From the NCBI RefSeq assembly GCF_902167145.1, contig NC_050097.1:169538923-169602922 (forward strand): a stretch of DNA of 64,000 nucleotides, in the 5' to 3' direction. Shown one piece after another: positions 11,038 through 22,215 of the stretch. Numbering within the stretch: the first letter of the stretch is position 1; each line of letters opens with the position of its first letter. The position numbers and the translations under genes were made by a program. The notes under the pieces were generated by a model, which saw nothing but the letters and a program-made list of their open reading frames with translations, was not told the DNA's origin and did no database searches. This DNA comes from Zea mays. Lineage: Eukaryota > Streptophyta > Magnoliopsida > Poales > Poaceae.

Positions 11038-11679
11038 TGTTGGGGACCTTCGGCGTCCGAAGGTCCTCAAAAACAGGATTTAACAGTATTTCTGGAGTAC
11101 AATGTGTGAACAGGTATCCTCGGACTAAAGTTGGCACTGCAGTAGACCAGGATAATACGAAGGTTGATACGAAGCCGAAGGTGCGAGCAGAAAAGCTTCG
11201 GCGTAACAGCAAAGAGTGGAACCGACTTAAAGATGAAAAGACTATTCAGACCTCGATAGACTTCTATAGAATTATTATCAAATGTAAAGGGCATGAATGT
11301 AATTTTGTAAGGGCTGTGTCCCGTGCCTATAAATAGGTGAACAGTATCCCCGTACTGTTCACGCTGACTTGGCATTCGCTTTTTGCGTCACGCTTGTATT
11401 GACATTTCCTTCCGATTAAAGGTACACTTATAATCCAATAATATTTTTGTTTATGTTCGATAATAATAAATGATTGTTCATATTTTCCTTTATATTCCTT
11501 ATATTCCATCCTTCGTCATTGTTTGATGAATTTATGAAGGTATGTCCTTCATAACCTTCGTCCGCAAGTCATTACATCCTGAGGGAAATAATGCTTCGGA
11601 GGACGAAGGACATTAACGATTAACGTTTTCTATGTTGCCTTGTTCTTAACTCTTAGCACTTGAGAACAAGTCCCCAACA
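11038..11679 (+). repeat. 3' LTR of element A
   Basis: A 642-bp copy of the 5' LTR with one substitution (A at 11418). It is preceded by a short G-rich tract (gcgaggggctac) that would serve as polypurine primer, and its TATA box is at 11328-11335. It is followed directly by the target-site repeat GAATG. Confidence 0.93.
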
Positions 11680-11684
11680 GAATG

Positions 11685-11894
11685 GATTGGTCGCCATGGC
11701 CGATCTTCGGAATCTTCACCCCCACTGTCTGCATCGTAACTGTCACTATCACCAGTATCTTCAGATAAACCTTCTAAAATCTCCCTTGTAATCTTCTCCG
11801 TATTCGTCTTTGCCATTGACTCAAGAAAACCCAGATGCATCTCTTCAGAAAGGCTCAGCTTCATTTCGGCAGCAACTTTCTTCTCCTCAGACAT
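11685..11894 (-). pseudogene. First exon segment of element B antisense gene, cut off by element A
   Basis: The start (MSEEKKVAAEMKLSLSEEMH) and acidic N-terminus (ILEGLSEDTGDSDSYDADSG) of the B copy of the antisense gene, reading right to left from the ATG at 11894-11892. The frame runs into element A after RPWRPIHSV. The continuation (FGKSTIGQ...) is found left of element A, ending at 4275. About 7.4 kb of retrotransposon therefore separates two parts of one former exon. Confidence 0.88.
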
Positions 11895-12189
11895 TCCTTC
11901 GGAATTCTTGCCTCTCGCTTCCGATGCTTAAAACTAGGGAGGCAACCAAATATTTGTAGGCAGAAAACTATTTGAGCAGGTAAAACAGATGGCAAGAGAA
12001 CGTGCCAAATAAATTGTGGCGAGCCCCTATTTATAAACCCATTATGTCAGAGACTGGAGGGTCCCATTTGCCAATGACTGTTGCTATTCTAGCAAAAGGA
12101 AGGTGTTTTTCGGACCTTCGGCTCATAGCCTTCGTCCATTTCGCAATCTGAATTTATCATTCTAACAAATTAATATTGCGAGAGGCTAC
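11895..12189 (+). other. Element B region between antisense gene start and 3' LTR
   Basis: Non-coding. It contains the upstream region of the antisense gene and, at its end, a G-rich tract (gcgagaggctac) corresponding to the polypurine site of element A. The sequence parallels 10740-11037 of element A. If the antisense gene is transcribed from its own promoter, that promoter lies here or in the LTR; no convincing TATA was fixed. Confidence 0.6.
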
Positions 12190-12849
12190 TGTTGGGGGCC
12201 TTCGGCTTCCGAAGGTCCTCAAAAACATGATTTAACAATGTTTTCTGGAGTAAAGTACATTAACAGGTATCTTCGGACTCGGATCAGAGCCACGGTATGA
12301 AGAAGCACAAAGAACACGAAGGTTAGCGCGGAGCCGAAGCTGTGTGTAGAAGAGCTTCGGGATAGCGGCGGAAAAGGAAACCGACTTAGAGATGAAAAAC
12401 CAGATTAGACCTCGAAGAATTACCATAGAGTTATTGATAAATGTAAAGGGCATTAGTGTAATTTTGCATGGGCTGCGACCCGTGCTTATAAATAGGTGAA
12501 CAGTATCCCCATACTGTTCACGCTGACTGGGCATTCACTTTTGCGTCATGCCTGTACTCTTTTCCTTCAAACCGAAGTTATACTTGTAATTTATTCTTGT
12601 CCAAATAAGTAATAAAAATAAGAAATAGATTAATAATAATGTTTACAATAATTGTGTCACTTTCTATATTTTGTTTGAATGTTCTCCATTTTTTATCATG
12701 ATCATGAGGGTATGACCTTCATGACCTTCGTCCTAAATTCACTATGTCCGAAAGGAAATAATGATTTGAAGGACGAAGGGCCTTTTGATATTTAACATTT
12801 TATGTTGCCTTGTTCTTGATTCATAGTATTTGAGAACAAGTCCCCAACA
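12190..12849 (+). repeat. 3' LTR of element B
   Basis: A 660-bp LTR starting tgttgggggccttcggcttc and ending tccccaaca, clearly homologous to the LTRs of element A but with many substitutions and small indels. A TATA-like cttataaatag lies near 12485. The five bases after it (gaact, 12850-12854) are the predicted target-site duplication, whose partner would lie left of the window. Confidence 0.88.
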
Positions 12850-14349
12850 GAACTCAAATAAGAAATAGGAAAACAGGGAAAAAAGGAAACGAATAGGAGG
12901 TAGATACACATGGGCTGAATCCACTCCCGGCCTAGTTCACACACCAGCCTACCCCCCCCCCCCGAGCAGAAGCCTGCGGCGACAGGTGGACGCCCCTATC
13001 AGCCCCACCTTGTGCCCTGGGTCGTGTGTGCGTGGGCCTGGGCAGGCAGCCACCCAGCCTCAGCCGCGTGCCGCACTCCTCTCTGCGCTGTCACCAGGGG
13101 TCCCCACACTCGCTCTGCGCCACTCCACCGTCTGACTGTGGGCCCAAGCCGTCAACTCCCTCCCTCTCAACAAAATCACCTTGTCATGGCTGGACCACGT
13201 CGTGGACCACAGAATCCGTTGCAAAATCCCAACCAACCTCGCACCTATATGAAGCACGACGGTCTTAGGGTAGCCCCTTTCCATCTTCGTGACCACCACT
13301 GAGAGATAGCGAGAGAGTCGGCGCAGGGGAAGTGGAGAGCAGCGTCGTCGTCGTTGACTGTGCACCTTGGTGTCGATCGGAGTTCTATGAGGGTCGGGAG
13401 ATCCGCCTGGGTCTAGCAATCAGGTCGTGGCATATCGAACCGGGGGAGCCATCAGTGTCAGGCCAATTCTTTGACGGAGTTAACCAGCCATGGCCGAATC
13501 CGCCCTCGCCGTCGCCAGGACGCAATGTCATCTCGGTCGTGGTAAGTTACCCATGCCTGAGTTCACCTTCCTTCCTTCCTTTATCACATAGGCCTTTGCG
13601 ATTAAAGGAATGGTGCACCCTAGGGCGAGTTAGGCGAATCCGGTGAACTCGCCGCCACGGGCAGGGCGGTGCCACCATGTTCGGTAGCAGAGGGAAGGAG
13701 GAGGGCAAGAGGGTCGTTGATCTTGTGTCATGCAGTGGAGATTAGAAGGTAGCATATCCCTTCGGCCAGAGGGTCGTCCGATTGTATCAGGGCGAGTCAG
13801 ATTAGGCAGGTGGAGTGGCGTATCCTCGGCCGTCGATCACGAATCCAACGGAACCCGACACATACCGGTTCAAGGAGATTAGCGATCTAATCTGAACTGC
13901 TAGATTAGATCGTGTGGCTCACGTGTGTCGATACCCTTTTAGCCGGATTCTTTCGTATATGAGTCCCTGTGTTTTAAGGGAAAAAACTCGTCGTCCTAGT
14001 GCAGTTAGAAAACATTTAAAGTAGGTCATGTTTTAGCTGTTGAGCCCCTGGTCTCTTATAAAACAGTGCCCCAGTTCAAATTCTCATTATAAAATAAAAT
14101 CTAAGAAAATGATTTTTGGTATAAAAACAATTCCAGAAAACTTAGAATATTTATAACTTCATCATTTTAACTCCGATTACACCCGTTCGAGTCTCGTTAG
14201 CTTCATAATATAATTGCCTACGCAGTAAAAACATTGATTATACCATATCACATACTCTTATATTTAGATATTTATTTGTCCTATATATAGTAGGTTAGTC
14301 TTTCCAATAACAGTAATATGTTATAATTATAAATTGAACAGGAGATAAT
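12850..14349. other. Unrecognised region, no gene supported
   Basis: Flank of element B. It includes a C homopolymer (about 12951-12963) and a GC-rich stretch (about 12970-13870). That stretch has short ORFs on both strands, which I do not regard as genes because they overlap and match nothing I recognise. From about 14060 it becomes AT-rich, with wording such as ataacttcatcattttaact that is common in gypsy LTRs. It may be old retrotransposon or upstream gene debris. Confidence 0.4.
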
Positions 14350-15180
14350 ATGTGGCAGAACCGCCCAGATTATTCCAGCTTAAGTGCTCAAATATCGCCA
14401 TAGGGCAACAAAACACTTAAATCAGAATAAACTGTCAGTCTGTAGGATCTAGTCTGATAAAACCACTAACAAGGATCGAGTACCACTTGCTCACACAAAG
14501 GTGAGACACGGAGAAATATAATAAAGCACAAAATCCACAGATTAAAGGAGTACTTGAGTTATTACATAGATCAGAGTTCAACATTAAGAAACATTGTTTT
14601 AGTGCAGCGAATAACAACTAACTATGATGAATGGGGAGTATGGCAAAACATGGCCCACTACTCCTCTTGGTCCTCTCCTGCTGAGGCAACATCCCACTCG
14701 ACCATCCAACCCGGTGGCAGGGAGGCTGGCCAAGTCACATCATCAACCATTTCTTGCAACAAACCTGTAAAATTATGCCACAAGCAAGGTTGGGTATACT
14801 AATACTCAACTAGACTTACCCGGTGTGAAGAGTCTACTCCTCTACCTCTAGACCATGAAGTTGTTTGGCTAAGGGGTTTAGTTTGTCAAAAGCACAAGCT
14901 GAGTCTAAGTCAAGTTTTAGCTTATTCAAGTTCTATGATAACCTTTAAACTAGGTTTGCTTCCTTCTAAGCATACATGGTAGCAAACATTTAATGCAATC
15001 AACTCTTTATCTCATGAAACCTCATTTCATTTATTACTCAATGTAGTAGCATGGATCAAGCAGTCTCATTAGCTACGAGAAGTAGACGATTCAAATCGAG
15101 TTTTTAAACCTTGCAAGGGAAACCTAGCTTAGGAGCACATAGCCTTCAGGGTATGACCACTTGTGAATGAGTGGGAAATG
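14350..15180. mobile_element. Possible old gypsy LTR fragment
   Basis: A sequence beginning tgtggcagaaccgcccagat, resembling the start of a plant gypsy LTR, followed by about 800 bp of repetitive-looking non-coding sequence. No partner LTR or target duplication is visible in the window, so the ends and orientation are uncertain. Confidence 0.35.
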
Positions 15181-15224
15181 TCGAAGACAAAAGAGGGTAG
15201 CTCGTCTAAACAAGGGGTGGAGAA

Positions 15225-16210
15225 GGGTGGTTTGGTGAATTTGAAGTATATGTACCTATACAGAAGTTAGTTGGGTGAACCAGATGACGAATGGTTGAAG
15301 GCCATTGAATCAATGTGCAATGAAATTTTGGGAAACTATATGAAAAAGAAGATGAAGCCTTGACCGCTGCTTTCGGGCTCGAGGCAAGAGAAGATTGAAC
15401 CAAGTTTTTGATGATATTCGTTTTGTTTACCAGATTATTCCTTCCCGGCTTAAGGTAAAGGGAAGAAGAGGAAAAGTGCTTTGAAATCACCGATGACTGT
15501 GCTGAAGCAAAAAAGAGTGAAGATTTTGGCGAACTGACCAAAGTCATATTATGAAGTGAGGGCAGTGATGTTGCCTGTGGTTAGAACTTTTGTTGAGGAA
15601 GCAGTTATCCAGACTACGCCAGCTACTAAGCCGAAGGTTCACTCTATTGTACTGACGAAGGTAATGACTACTTGGATTTTTTTTATAACTTGGATAGATT
15701 TTAAGCAGAATGTTTTGATAATGGTTTTATTTCTGATATAGGAGGAGAAAATTGAGGAAGAAGTTGTTGAGGTGCCTGTCCAAGAAGAGGTGCCTCTAGC
15801 CAGCTTACAGCCAGAGCCAAAGTTGGAGGCCCAGCCGAAGCCTAAATCGTCTTCTAATGGCACACCTCGGAAGAGAAAGAGGATGGCTTATGTTTTAAAA
15901 GTTGTCTTAAATTTTGAGAAGGTGGCGTGACCTGCCGCGCTGAAGGTTAGTGAACCTCCTCTCGGCACGCCTATTGTTGAGAGTGTGAAGGTTGAACTGG
16001 CTGTGGAAGTGGTTGGGAGCCCGAAGATTGATCTTGATTCAAAGAAAGCTGCTACCTCAAGAACTTAGACCATCATTGATGCTCTTAAGGAAATGGAAAG
16101 AGAGGAAGTCAGGTTCTAAAGGAGAAACCAATGCAGTGGTAATTGAAGAGGAACTTGTTGGTCAGTCGCTTTTTATATCTTCAAGAAATCAAAAACAAGG
16201 CAACACAAAT
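15225..16210 (+). pseudogene. Decayed relative of the Tat antisense gene (fragment 1)
   Basis: Plus-strand remnant similar to the middle of the antisense gene of element A. After allowing frameshifts it contains EPDDEWLKAIE, KEDEALTAAFG and RRLNQVFDDI, matching EPDDEWLKSID, KAEDTAMSAAFG and KRLNRVFDAIG. It continues into a Lys/Glu/Pro-rich linker. A possible intron with GT..AG ends lies at about 15660-15741. Many stops and shifts make it non-coding. It represents another Tat-type family inserted in the opposite orientation to A and B. Confidence 0.7.
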
Positions 16211-16381
16211 TAGTAGATTAAGATATTCTCCCTTCAACTAACTCTTGTTTGAAGGTTAGTTGAAAGGAGAAGATGAATAGATAGGTTAATGAGATAATAA
16301 ATATAGTGTGTAAATTAAGAAGAGTAAACATTTCACTCATCTGGATGTGCAAACTTTGCATTTTATCCATTCCTTGCAATA

Positions 16382-16849
16382 TGACAAATGATTACAATCG
16401 TACCTTCGGCTTTAAACAACTGATAGCGCGAAGGTAGTTTCGAAGGATGAGCGAGACGAAACTCTGGGCTCTCGAAAACGTAATTTATTTACGGCATTAT
16501 TCCTCTATTTATAATCGCAGGGTATAGCTTCGAGCGAAATTACAAATATGTCCCGAAACCGTATACATAGTTACTACAAACATTATGAGGGCAACATTGT
16601 ACTTCTCCACCTTCATATCTTGTGGAACAAGGCTTTCATGATTTCCAACTTCACTCTCCTTCGTCAGTTTACAGCTCACCCAAAGTTGCATCCTTCGGCA
16701 TCAGTCGGCTTAGTGCTTCGGATTTTCTTTAGCTTCATTCATATTGCCAGTTTCATTTTGGTGACGAAGGTGGAGACTTATACCTAAAACTTGGTTTTCG
16801 CAACGAAGTTAGTAACTTGTAGACCTTCGGCGACGAAGGCTCTCCCCCA
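16382..16849 (-). repeat. Candidate LTR of a reversed Tat-type element
   Basis: The segment starts tgacaaatg and ends ctccccca, i.e. TG..CA. Read on the minus strand it has a TATA-like ttataaatagagg near 16505-16517, and it is followed on the plus strand by atagtagcccctcg, the reverse complement of a polypurine-like tract similar to that of element A (gaggggctac). It lies just upstream of the decayed antisense-type gene at 17239, where a 3' LTR would be expected. No second LTR was found, so the boundaries are inferred. Confidence 0.55.
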
Positions 16850-17238
16850 ATAGTAGCCCCTCGTCGAATAAGGTTGTTTTCATAACGAGCTCAGGCCACA
16901 AATCATATCAGGGAGGCCTTGCGCTGAAGGTCCAAAAAACCCTTCCCGGGCTTGTTAATGAAAATGATAAAAACAAGTGCTTCGACATAGATAGAAGTAT
17001 GTCCGCGGTCCACTAGATAGCGAGAAGATGAAGATGCAGCTTCTTGCGCGCACAAGCTTTTATTGCCTCACGCATATTTCTTAGTATAAAAGCGAGAGAG
17101 CGTGTGAGGGCAGGGTTACATTTACTGCTCCCCACCTACCTGTTGCTGATTTTTCCTCTAGTTTTGAAGCTTTCCATCGAATACTGCTTTTAGAGCGAGT
17201 TTCGGGTAAATACTCCTCAAGCAAAACTATCTGTTGAG

Positions 17239-19690
17239 ATGGCTACAATCCGCACAACCGCTAGATTAGCTACTCCCACTTATTCAGAGGCCCTCCAAAG
17301 GGAGGAGAATGCTTCGAACAATGCGTCGATTTCCATGGCGCCGATTTTTGAAGTCATGGCTTCGTTAGCACCGAAATCCAAGAGCAGTTCGAAGGCAACA
17401 GAGGTTGGACACGAAGATAGGCCATCAAATCCAAGCTATATTTAGATGGATCGGTCCATTCTGAAGGACAAAGATTTGAAGGCGATGAAAGAACTTGGTT
17501 ATTTTGGAGACAAAGTCAAGGTATGACTAGTTGGTGATGAGATAACCCCAAAGACAAAGAGCAAGGAGGTTGTGGGTTTCAAAAGCTTCTTCCGAGCCGA
17601 CCTTCAGTTGTCAATGTACTGGATGATAGAGAAGGTTTTACAGAAATATCATATTTACATGCACCAGCTGATACCAAACACCATACTCAGGTTGAGCGTT
17701 TTCATTTGGGCTGCACGAAGCCAAGGGGTTTGCACAGAGGTTGATGCCTTTTGCAGAGTGCATGACTTGCACTACTAGACCAAAGCCAGAGCTTTGAATG
17801 GACTTCATAACAACTTCGGGTGCTTGTGCTACACCTTCGCCTATCGAAAGGATACAGTTGTCCCAGTACATGCATACCGAACAAAATGGCATGGCGGCTG
17901 GACAAAAGAATGGTTCTATGTTAAGGTGGATTCTGAACATTGTGATGAGTTCAAGGATATGTTGATGAGTCCTCTAGAGATTAGCTTCAGTTCGAAGAGG
18001 CTAAAGTGTGACATTGTGAAGCTGGTAAAAGTTGTTACAAGGCTTTCAATACTATTGCCGAGAAGATTAGCTCTCGAGACTTAATTCAAGAATTTCTTGC
18101 TTACAACATTTTCCCCACCTACATTGGGTGTAAACTATCGAAGGTTGTAAAATCTAAAGGTGAGCTTGTGACTTTGACATTTGAATTCAAGGAGCAAGCT
18201 TTATTCAAAGTTGCTTCTTTGGAATGGCTGAAGCTAATAGAAACAAAGTGTAGCGAGATTGTTGGAAACTATCTCATTAAGGAAGACGAAGTTATGACTG
18301 CTGCCTTTGGGGCCCATGAGAAATGAAGGTTGAATAGGGTCATGAATGCTATTGGGTTTGAATACCCAGACTACTCTAAACTGGTGCCCAGCATCGAAGC
18401 TAGAGAAAAAAGACAAAGGAGCACAAAGGTAACGGACAAGAAGACTTCCAAGAAAGACAAACAAGCTGAGCCCACTGATGATGAGATAAAGGATGATGAA
18501 ACTAAAAGTAACATGTGTCGCCTTCCAAAGAAGAACAAAGCTAGAATTGTTGAGAAAAAGAGGACAACTGCACAAGAGCAGGGGAAGGGAAGCGCTTCTA
18601 CTTCATCACTGGTTTGTACGCGAATTCTTGAGGTAATGACTCCACCTTTGCCATTTACCACTCTAAGCCTAATGGGGCCATAGCTGACCAGCCTGTTGTT
18701 AACTGCGAACGATATGAACGAAGGTGGTCAAGCTTCGGCACCCGCGAAGGTGGTGGGATCCCCGTCGGGAGAAAAGAGTCCAAGATCGAGTCCCTTGATG
18801 AGGAAATCTTTGTGGTTTCATAACTAGAGGAGAAAAAGGACAAAGCAACAAATGCCAAAGGCGATGGATCTTCATGAGCTAAAAGGGGGATGAAGCACCC
18901 ATCTTTGCTCTTGATGTTGATATTGTTGGACCCGCCCATTCCTATGACGAGATGGGTGGAGAAATTGATTCCTTCGTGAGGCACATTTCCAAAGGCGAAC
19001 TGAATGAGGAAAATGCCTTGAAGCTAAAAGAGCAAGTCGAAGCCATGGGCTATAGCCTAGGACTATGTTATTTGATGGAGAGGAAGATGTCTTAGCCTGC
19101 GTGCCCAATGCGGGTGAGCCAAAATTGGTAAAAATGTTGCTCGAAGCATTGGGTTCCGAGAGATTGAAACGGCGCTGAGCAAGTTGAAGAAACAAAAGCT
19201 TTCACAAAACTTGGCTTATACAAGCATCAAGGTAAAAAACTTTTCTTTAGCATTAAACTTCGAAAAAAAATTGTGAGCAACTAACCCTTTTTCAACATGA
19301 CTTTCATGTAGGGCATCATGCTAAGCAAAGCTCTGAAAATTCAGCAAGCAAACGAAGATGCGGAATACGAAGCAGCTATTTTGGACCTTCAGGGCAAAGT
19401 TGAAAAACTTCAAGACTACTTGGAGGAAAAGAACAATGAAATAACATCTTTGAAGTAGGCCTTGGTCAAAGCTAAGAAGGAGAAGGACGAAGTAGAAAAG
19501 ATTCACGAACAAGATATTACAAAAATCATAGAACAAGGTGAGTCTATTAGCGAGCTTCATGTAAATTTAGAAAAAGCAAAAGAAGATAGTAATGCCAAGG
19601 CTGAAGAGAATGTGAAGTTATTAAAGTCATTGAGACAGCTTCAGGATCGTTGCTTCGAGATTGCCCCCGGTGTTGTGCCTCTTTGAAAAA
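17239..19690 (+). pseudogene. Decayed relative of the Tat antisense gene (fragment 2), with conserved intron
   Basis: A long plus-strand remnant beginning MATIRTTARLATPTY and continuing, with stops and shifts, through a recognisable domain: HIYMHQLIPNTILRLSVFIW, HNNFGC, RTKWHGGWTKEWFYVK, KEDEVMTAAFG and LNRVMNAIGFEYPDY. These parallel LHQLTPEAIIRLNIFVW, HNNFGC, RKRWPSGWMTEWFYVK and LNRVFDAIGFVYPDY in element A. An intron at 19232-19311 (80 bp, GT..AG, phase 0) joins IK to GIMLSKAL, exactly where A has LK joined to GLILSNAL. The following exon is coiled-coil-like and ends at a stop near 19685. Premature stops (e.g. at 17443, 17776 and 18324) show it is dead. Confidence 0.78.
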
Positions 19691-20569
19691 GATCTCCTCT
19701 AATGGTGCAACTTCGCAGGAGAGCTCATATGCTAACGGGGACATAGTGGAATACTTACTTGGGCAGAAAAAGAACTAGGAGAACTTGAAGGTGTAACCAA
19801 CGCTCGAGGCCACTATTGCGCGGTATTCAATTCTCACTAAGCACTAGGCCTAAACCTACATCAAGCATGTAAGCGGTGCTCTAACTAACCTAAGTACTTC
19901 ATAAATCACCTACACTGATCATCAAATGAGGTAGTGTTCCCGTCTCCCGCGAGGGCCAGGGAGTGGAGCAACACTCGACCCTTCAGGCCTGTGGCGTGCA
20001 GCAAGGATGATCAACAACAGTAGTCGTCGTCCATGGTCGTGATGCTGGCGTCGCTGTGCGCCATCCATGCCAGGAGAAAGTAGTCCACAACTCAGCGAGA
20101 GTGCCACGGGAGCGCGGCCAGGTGCGCAGCGGCAGCTCTTGTCAAGGTCGTCCAGGGCACGATGGTCGAGGTCGCCGCAGAGGCCACGTGCGGCACCAAG
20201 GATGTTGTGGCGTGGGTCTTGAGCAAGGTCCACCATCTAGTCGTTGGACTTTGCCATCAGGATGCTCAGGTTGGTCACCTACTCCCTCGACACAATTATG
20301 GAGGCAGAAATATGTCGTGTGGTGGCAAGGAAGCTCGAGACTTCGTCGGGCAACACAGGGGCTAACCACCCCAATAGCAACGGCAGTGCGGCAGAGAGCC
20401 CAAGGACGACACCCTAAAGCTGGTGGAGGCAGACATGGAAGAGTTGTGTGACCGAATCGGAACCTTGCATGGCTAGCAGAGAGAAAAAAAGGGATACAAT
20501 GACGAGAGATGATCCAAATAATATGGATCGTTCGATTTGAGTAGGTAAAAGAAAGGAGAGATTAGTGTT
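19691..20569. other. Unrecognised region, no gene supported
   Basis: The tail of the preceding decayed element, then GC-rich sequence up to the Huck-like element. Overlapping ORFs of about 100-130 codons exist on both strands (20056-20451 plus, 19922-20236 minus). They are Arg/Gly/His-rich and look like high-GC artefacts. It ends in the target site GTGTT (20565-20569). Confidence 0.4.
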
Positions 20570-21755
20570 TGTCGGTACCCTGAATCAGGGGTACCCCTTA
20601 CTAGAATATGAAGACACGGTGCCCGCGCGGTTATCTCTAGTCGCACAGTGAATAGCACCCGACCCCTCCACGTGAGCGGCTCCGGGGCCGCCACGTGGCC
20701 AAAGGAGACGATATACTCCAAGGTGGCGACAGTGGGTCCGGACCCCCACGGGAAAGTGTCGGACCCCTGGATGCACAGCCCAGACCTCCAGGCGAGGTTC
20801 AAGACCTCCACAGGTGCAAACCAGACTCCTGGGATGGGCCCCGGACCCCTCAGGAGGGGTCCGGGCTACTCACAGTGGGGTCCCGGGATTCCATGGCTAA
20901 GAATACCCAGGCCTTAATCAAGGTCAGGCGGGGTCCGGTGCTCACACGTGTCCGGACCATACCGTGAGCGCTCCCACTCCCCGCTCAAGCAGAGACCCGA
21001 TGCTACCACGTGGCCTACTGCCTGTGACGTAAGCCAGCGGGCGGAGCCAGACGTAAGGCCTCTGGGCCGCGCATTTATTGCAGAGGAGGCGCGCCACCTG
21101 TCAAGCTGGTAGGTGATGTACCGCCTTAGCATTAAATATGCCCTGTCTACTCCACTAACAAGTGATGTGCCGCCTCAGCATTTAATGTGCCATGTCCACT
21201 CTACTGACGGGCGGCGGCCAGGCCATCCTGCAGGCGGCATGCCCGTCCGCTCCGGTGGCGGGCAGTACGCCCGTGATGCGGCATACACTATGCCCATCAT
21301 CACTCGTACGTCGCCAGTGAAGCTTCCGCTGCATGCCAATACTACGCAGGCTGCGGATATCAGGGCGCAAGGAGAATGCACTGGCGACCAGCATTAGTTG
21401 CTCCAAGTATTACATCTGTTATGTCCCTGGGCCCGCATGTCGGGGCTCAGCACCCTTGTACGTGCCCCCCTTCTGCTATAAAGGGGGAGGCACGCAACGT
21501 TACAGGGGGGCTCCCTCAAGCTCACTTAGACTTAGACCCAGCTCAGGCTCACAAGTTCATACAAACTCTCAAGCTCAATACATCACACAGTGGAGTAGGG
21601 TATTACGCTCCGGTGGCCCGAACCACTCTAAACCTTTGTGTGTTCTTGTGTTCGGTCATCGCTTAGCAAGACAGGCAAAACGCTTAGGCCCCTCCTCATC
21701 TTAGGATTTAGGGCGGGTGCATTCCGCCACCCGACCAGAGATTTCCTCTCCGACA
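20570..21755 (+). repeat. 5' LTR of the Huck-like element
   Basis: Starts tgtcggtaccctgaatcagg and ends ttcctctccgaca; TATA-like tataaag at 21477-21483. It is followed by tttggcgcgccaggtagggg (21756-21775), the expected primer-binding region. Homologous throughout to 32839-34030. Confidence 0.9.
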
Positions 21756-21812
21756 TTTGGCGCGCCAGGTAGGGGCCTAGGCTTTAAGTTTTTGCTTGTT
21801 TTCTTGCCCAGC

Positions 21813-22215
21813 ATGATGGTGCAAATCGTTGAGCACCGCGCCGAGACTTCGGTGGATTTCCTGGTGGAGGAAGAAGCTGCTTCTTCCACGCCATAGGTTC
21901 CCAACCGCCTAGTGCCGGGCACTGCTACTGTGCACGCTGCACAGCAGCATACAACTGCGCAGACATCCCGGACTCCGTCGTGGGTGGCTCCGGGGGCATT
22001 GTCTGCGGTCAGGGAGTTGCTGCGTCACCCTCCAAGCTCCACGGCATCACCAGGGGCCATGAAGCAGTGGCGGGATGACGTCGACTGACAGCTCGGCATG
22101 GCGCACTCTAGCTCGACCAGGTCGAGGCCACGGTCATCCCGGCGCAAACATGAGGGGACGGCGTCTGTGCACTCACCCTCTATGAGGGGCGCAGACCGAC
22201 GACCTCCAGGTAGAG
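21813..22215 (+). pseudogene. gag: Huck-like gag, N-terminal part (broken)
   Basis: Starts MMVQIVEHRAETSVDFLVEE and runs to the insertion site of the gag-only Sirevirus. Two in-frame stops are visible: a TAG after EEEAASSTP (21894-21896) and a TGA near 22086. The frame that continues beyond the nested element (LNRRREGEDARVSLERA) is not the starting frame, so at least one frameshift exists too. In an intact relative this would be the N-terminal part of the capsid precursor. Confidence 0.75.

Larger units (their letters stand above)
4276..11679 (+). mobile_element. Zeon-like LTR retrotransposon A, complete, very young
   Basis: A 7404-bp element with 642-bp LTRs (TG..CA ends) and a 5-bp duplication GAATG at 4271-4275 and 11680-11684. 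The LTRs differ at one site only (G at 4656, A at 11418), implying a very recent insertion. Content: 5' LTR, gag, a repeat-rich spacer, a long spliced antisense gene, a short G-rich tract just before the 3' LTR, and the 3' LTR. There is no pol. Size, LTR length and absence of pol agree with my recollection of maize Zeon-1, the non-autonomous partner of cinful. It sits in the antisense gene of a relative (element B). Confidence 0.92.

Noticed and set aside
13012..13646. Overlapping ORFs on both strands in the GC-rich region 12.97-13.65 kb
   Set aside because: High GC makes long chance frames; none has recognisable motifs or a consistent start, and they overlap each other.
20056..20451. 131-codon plus-strand ORF and its minus-strand partners
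   Set aside because: Arg/Gly-rich low-complexity composition in all frames, typical of GC-rich non-coding DNA.
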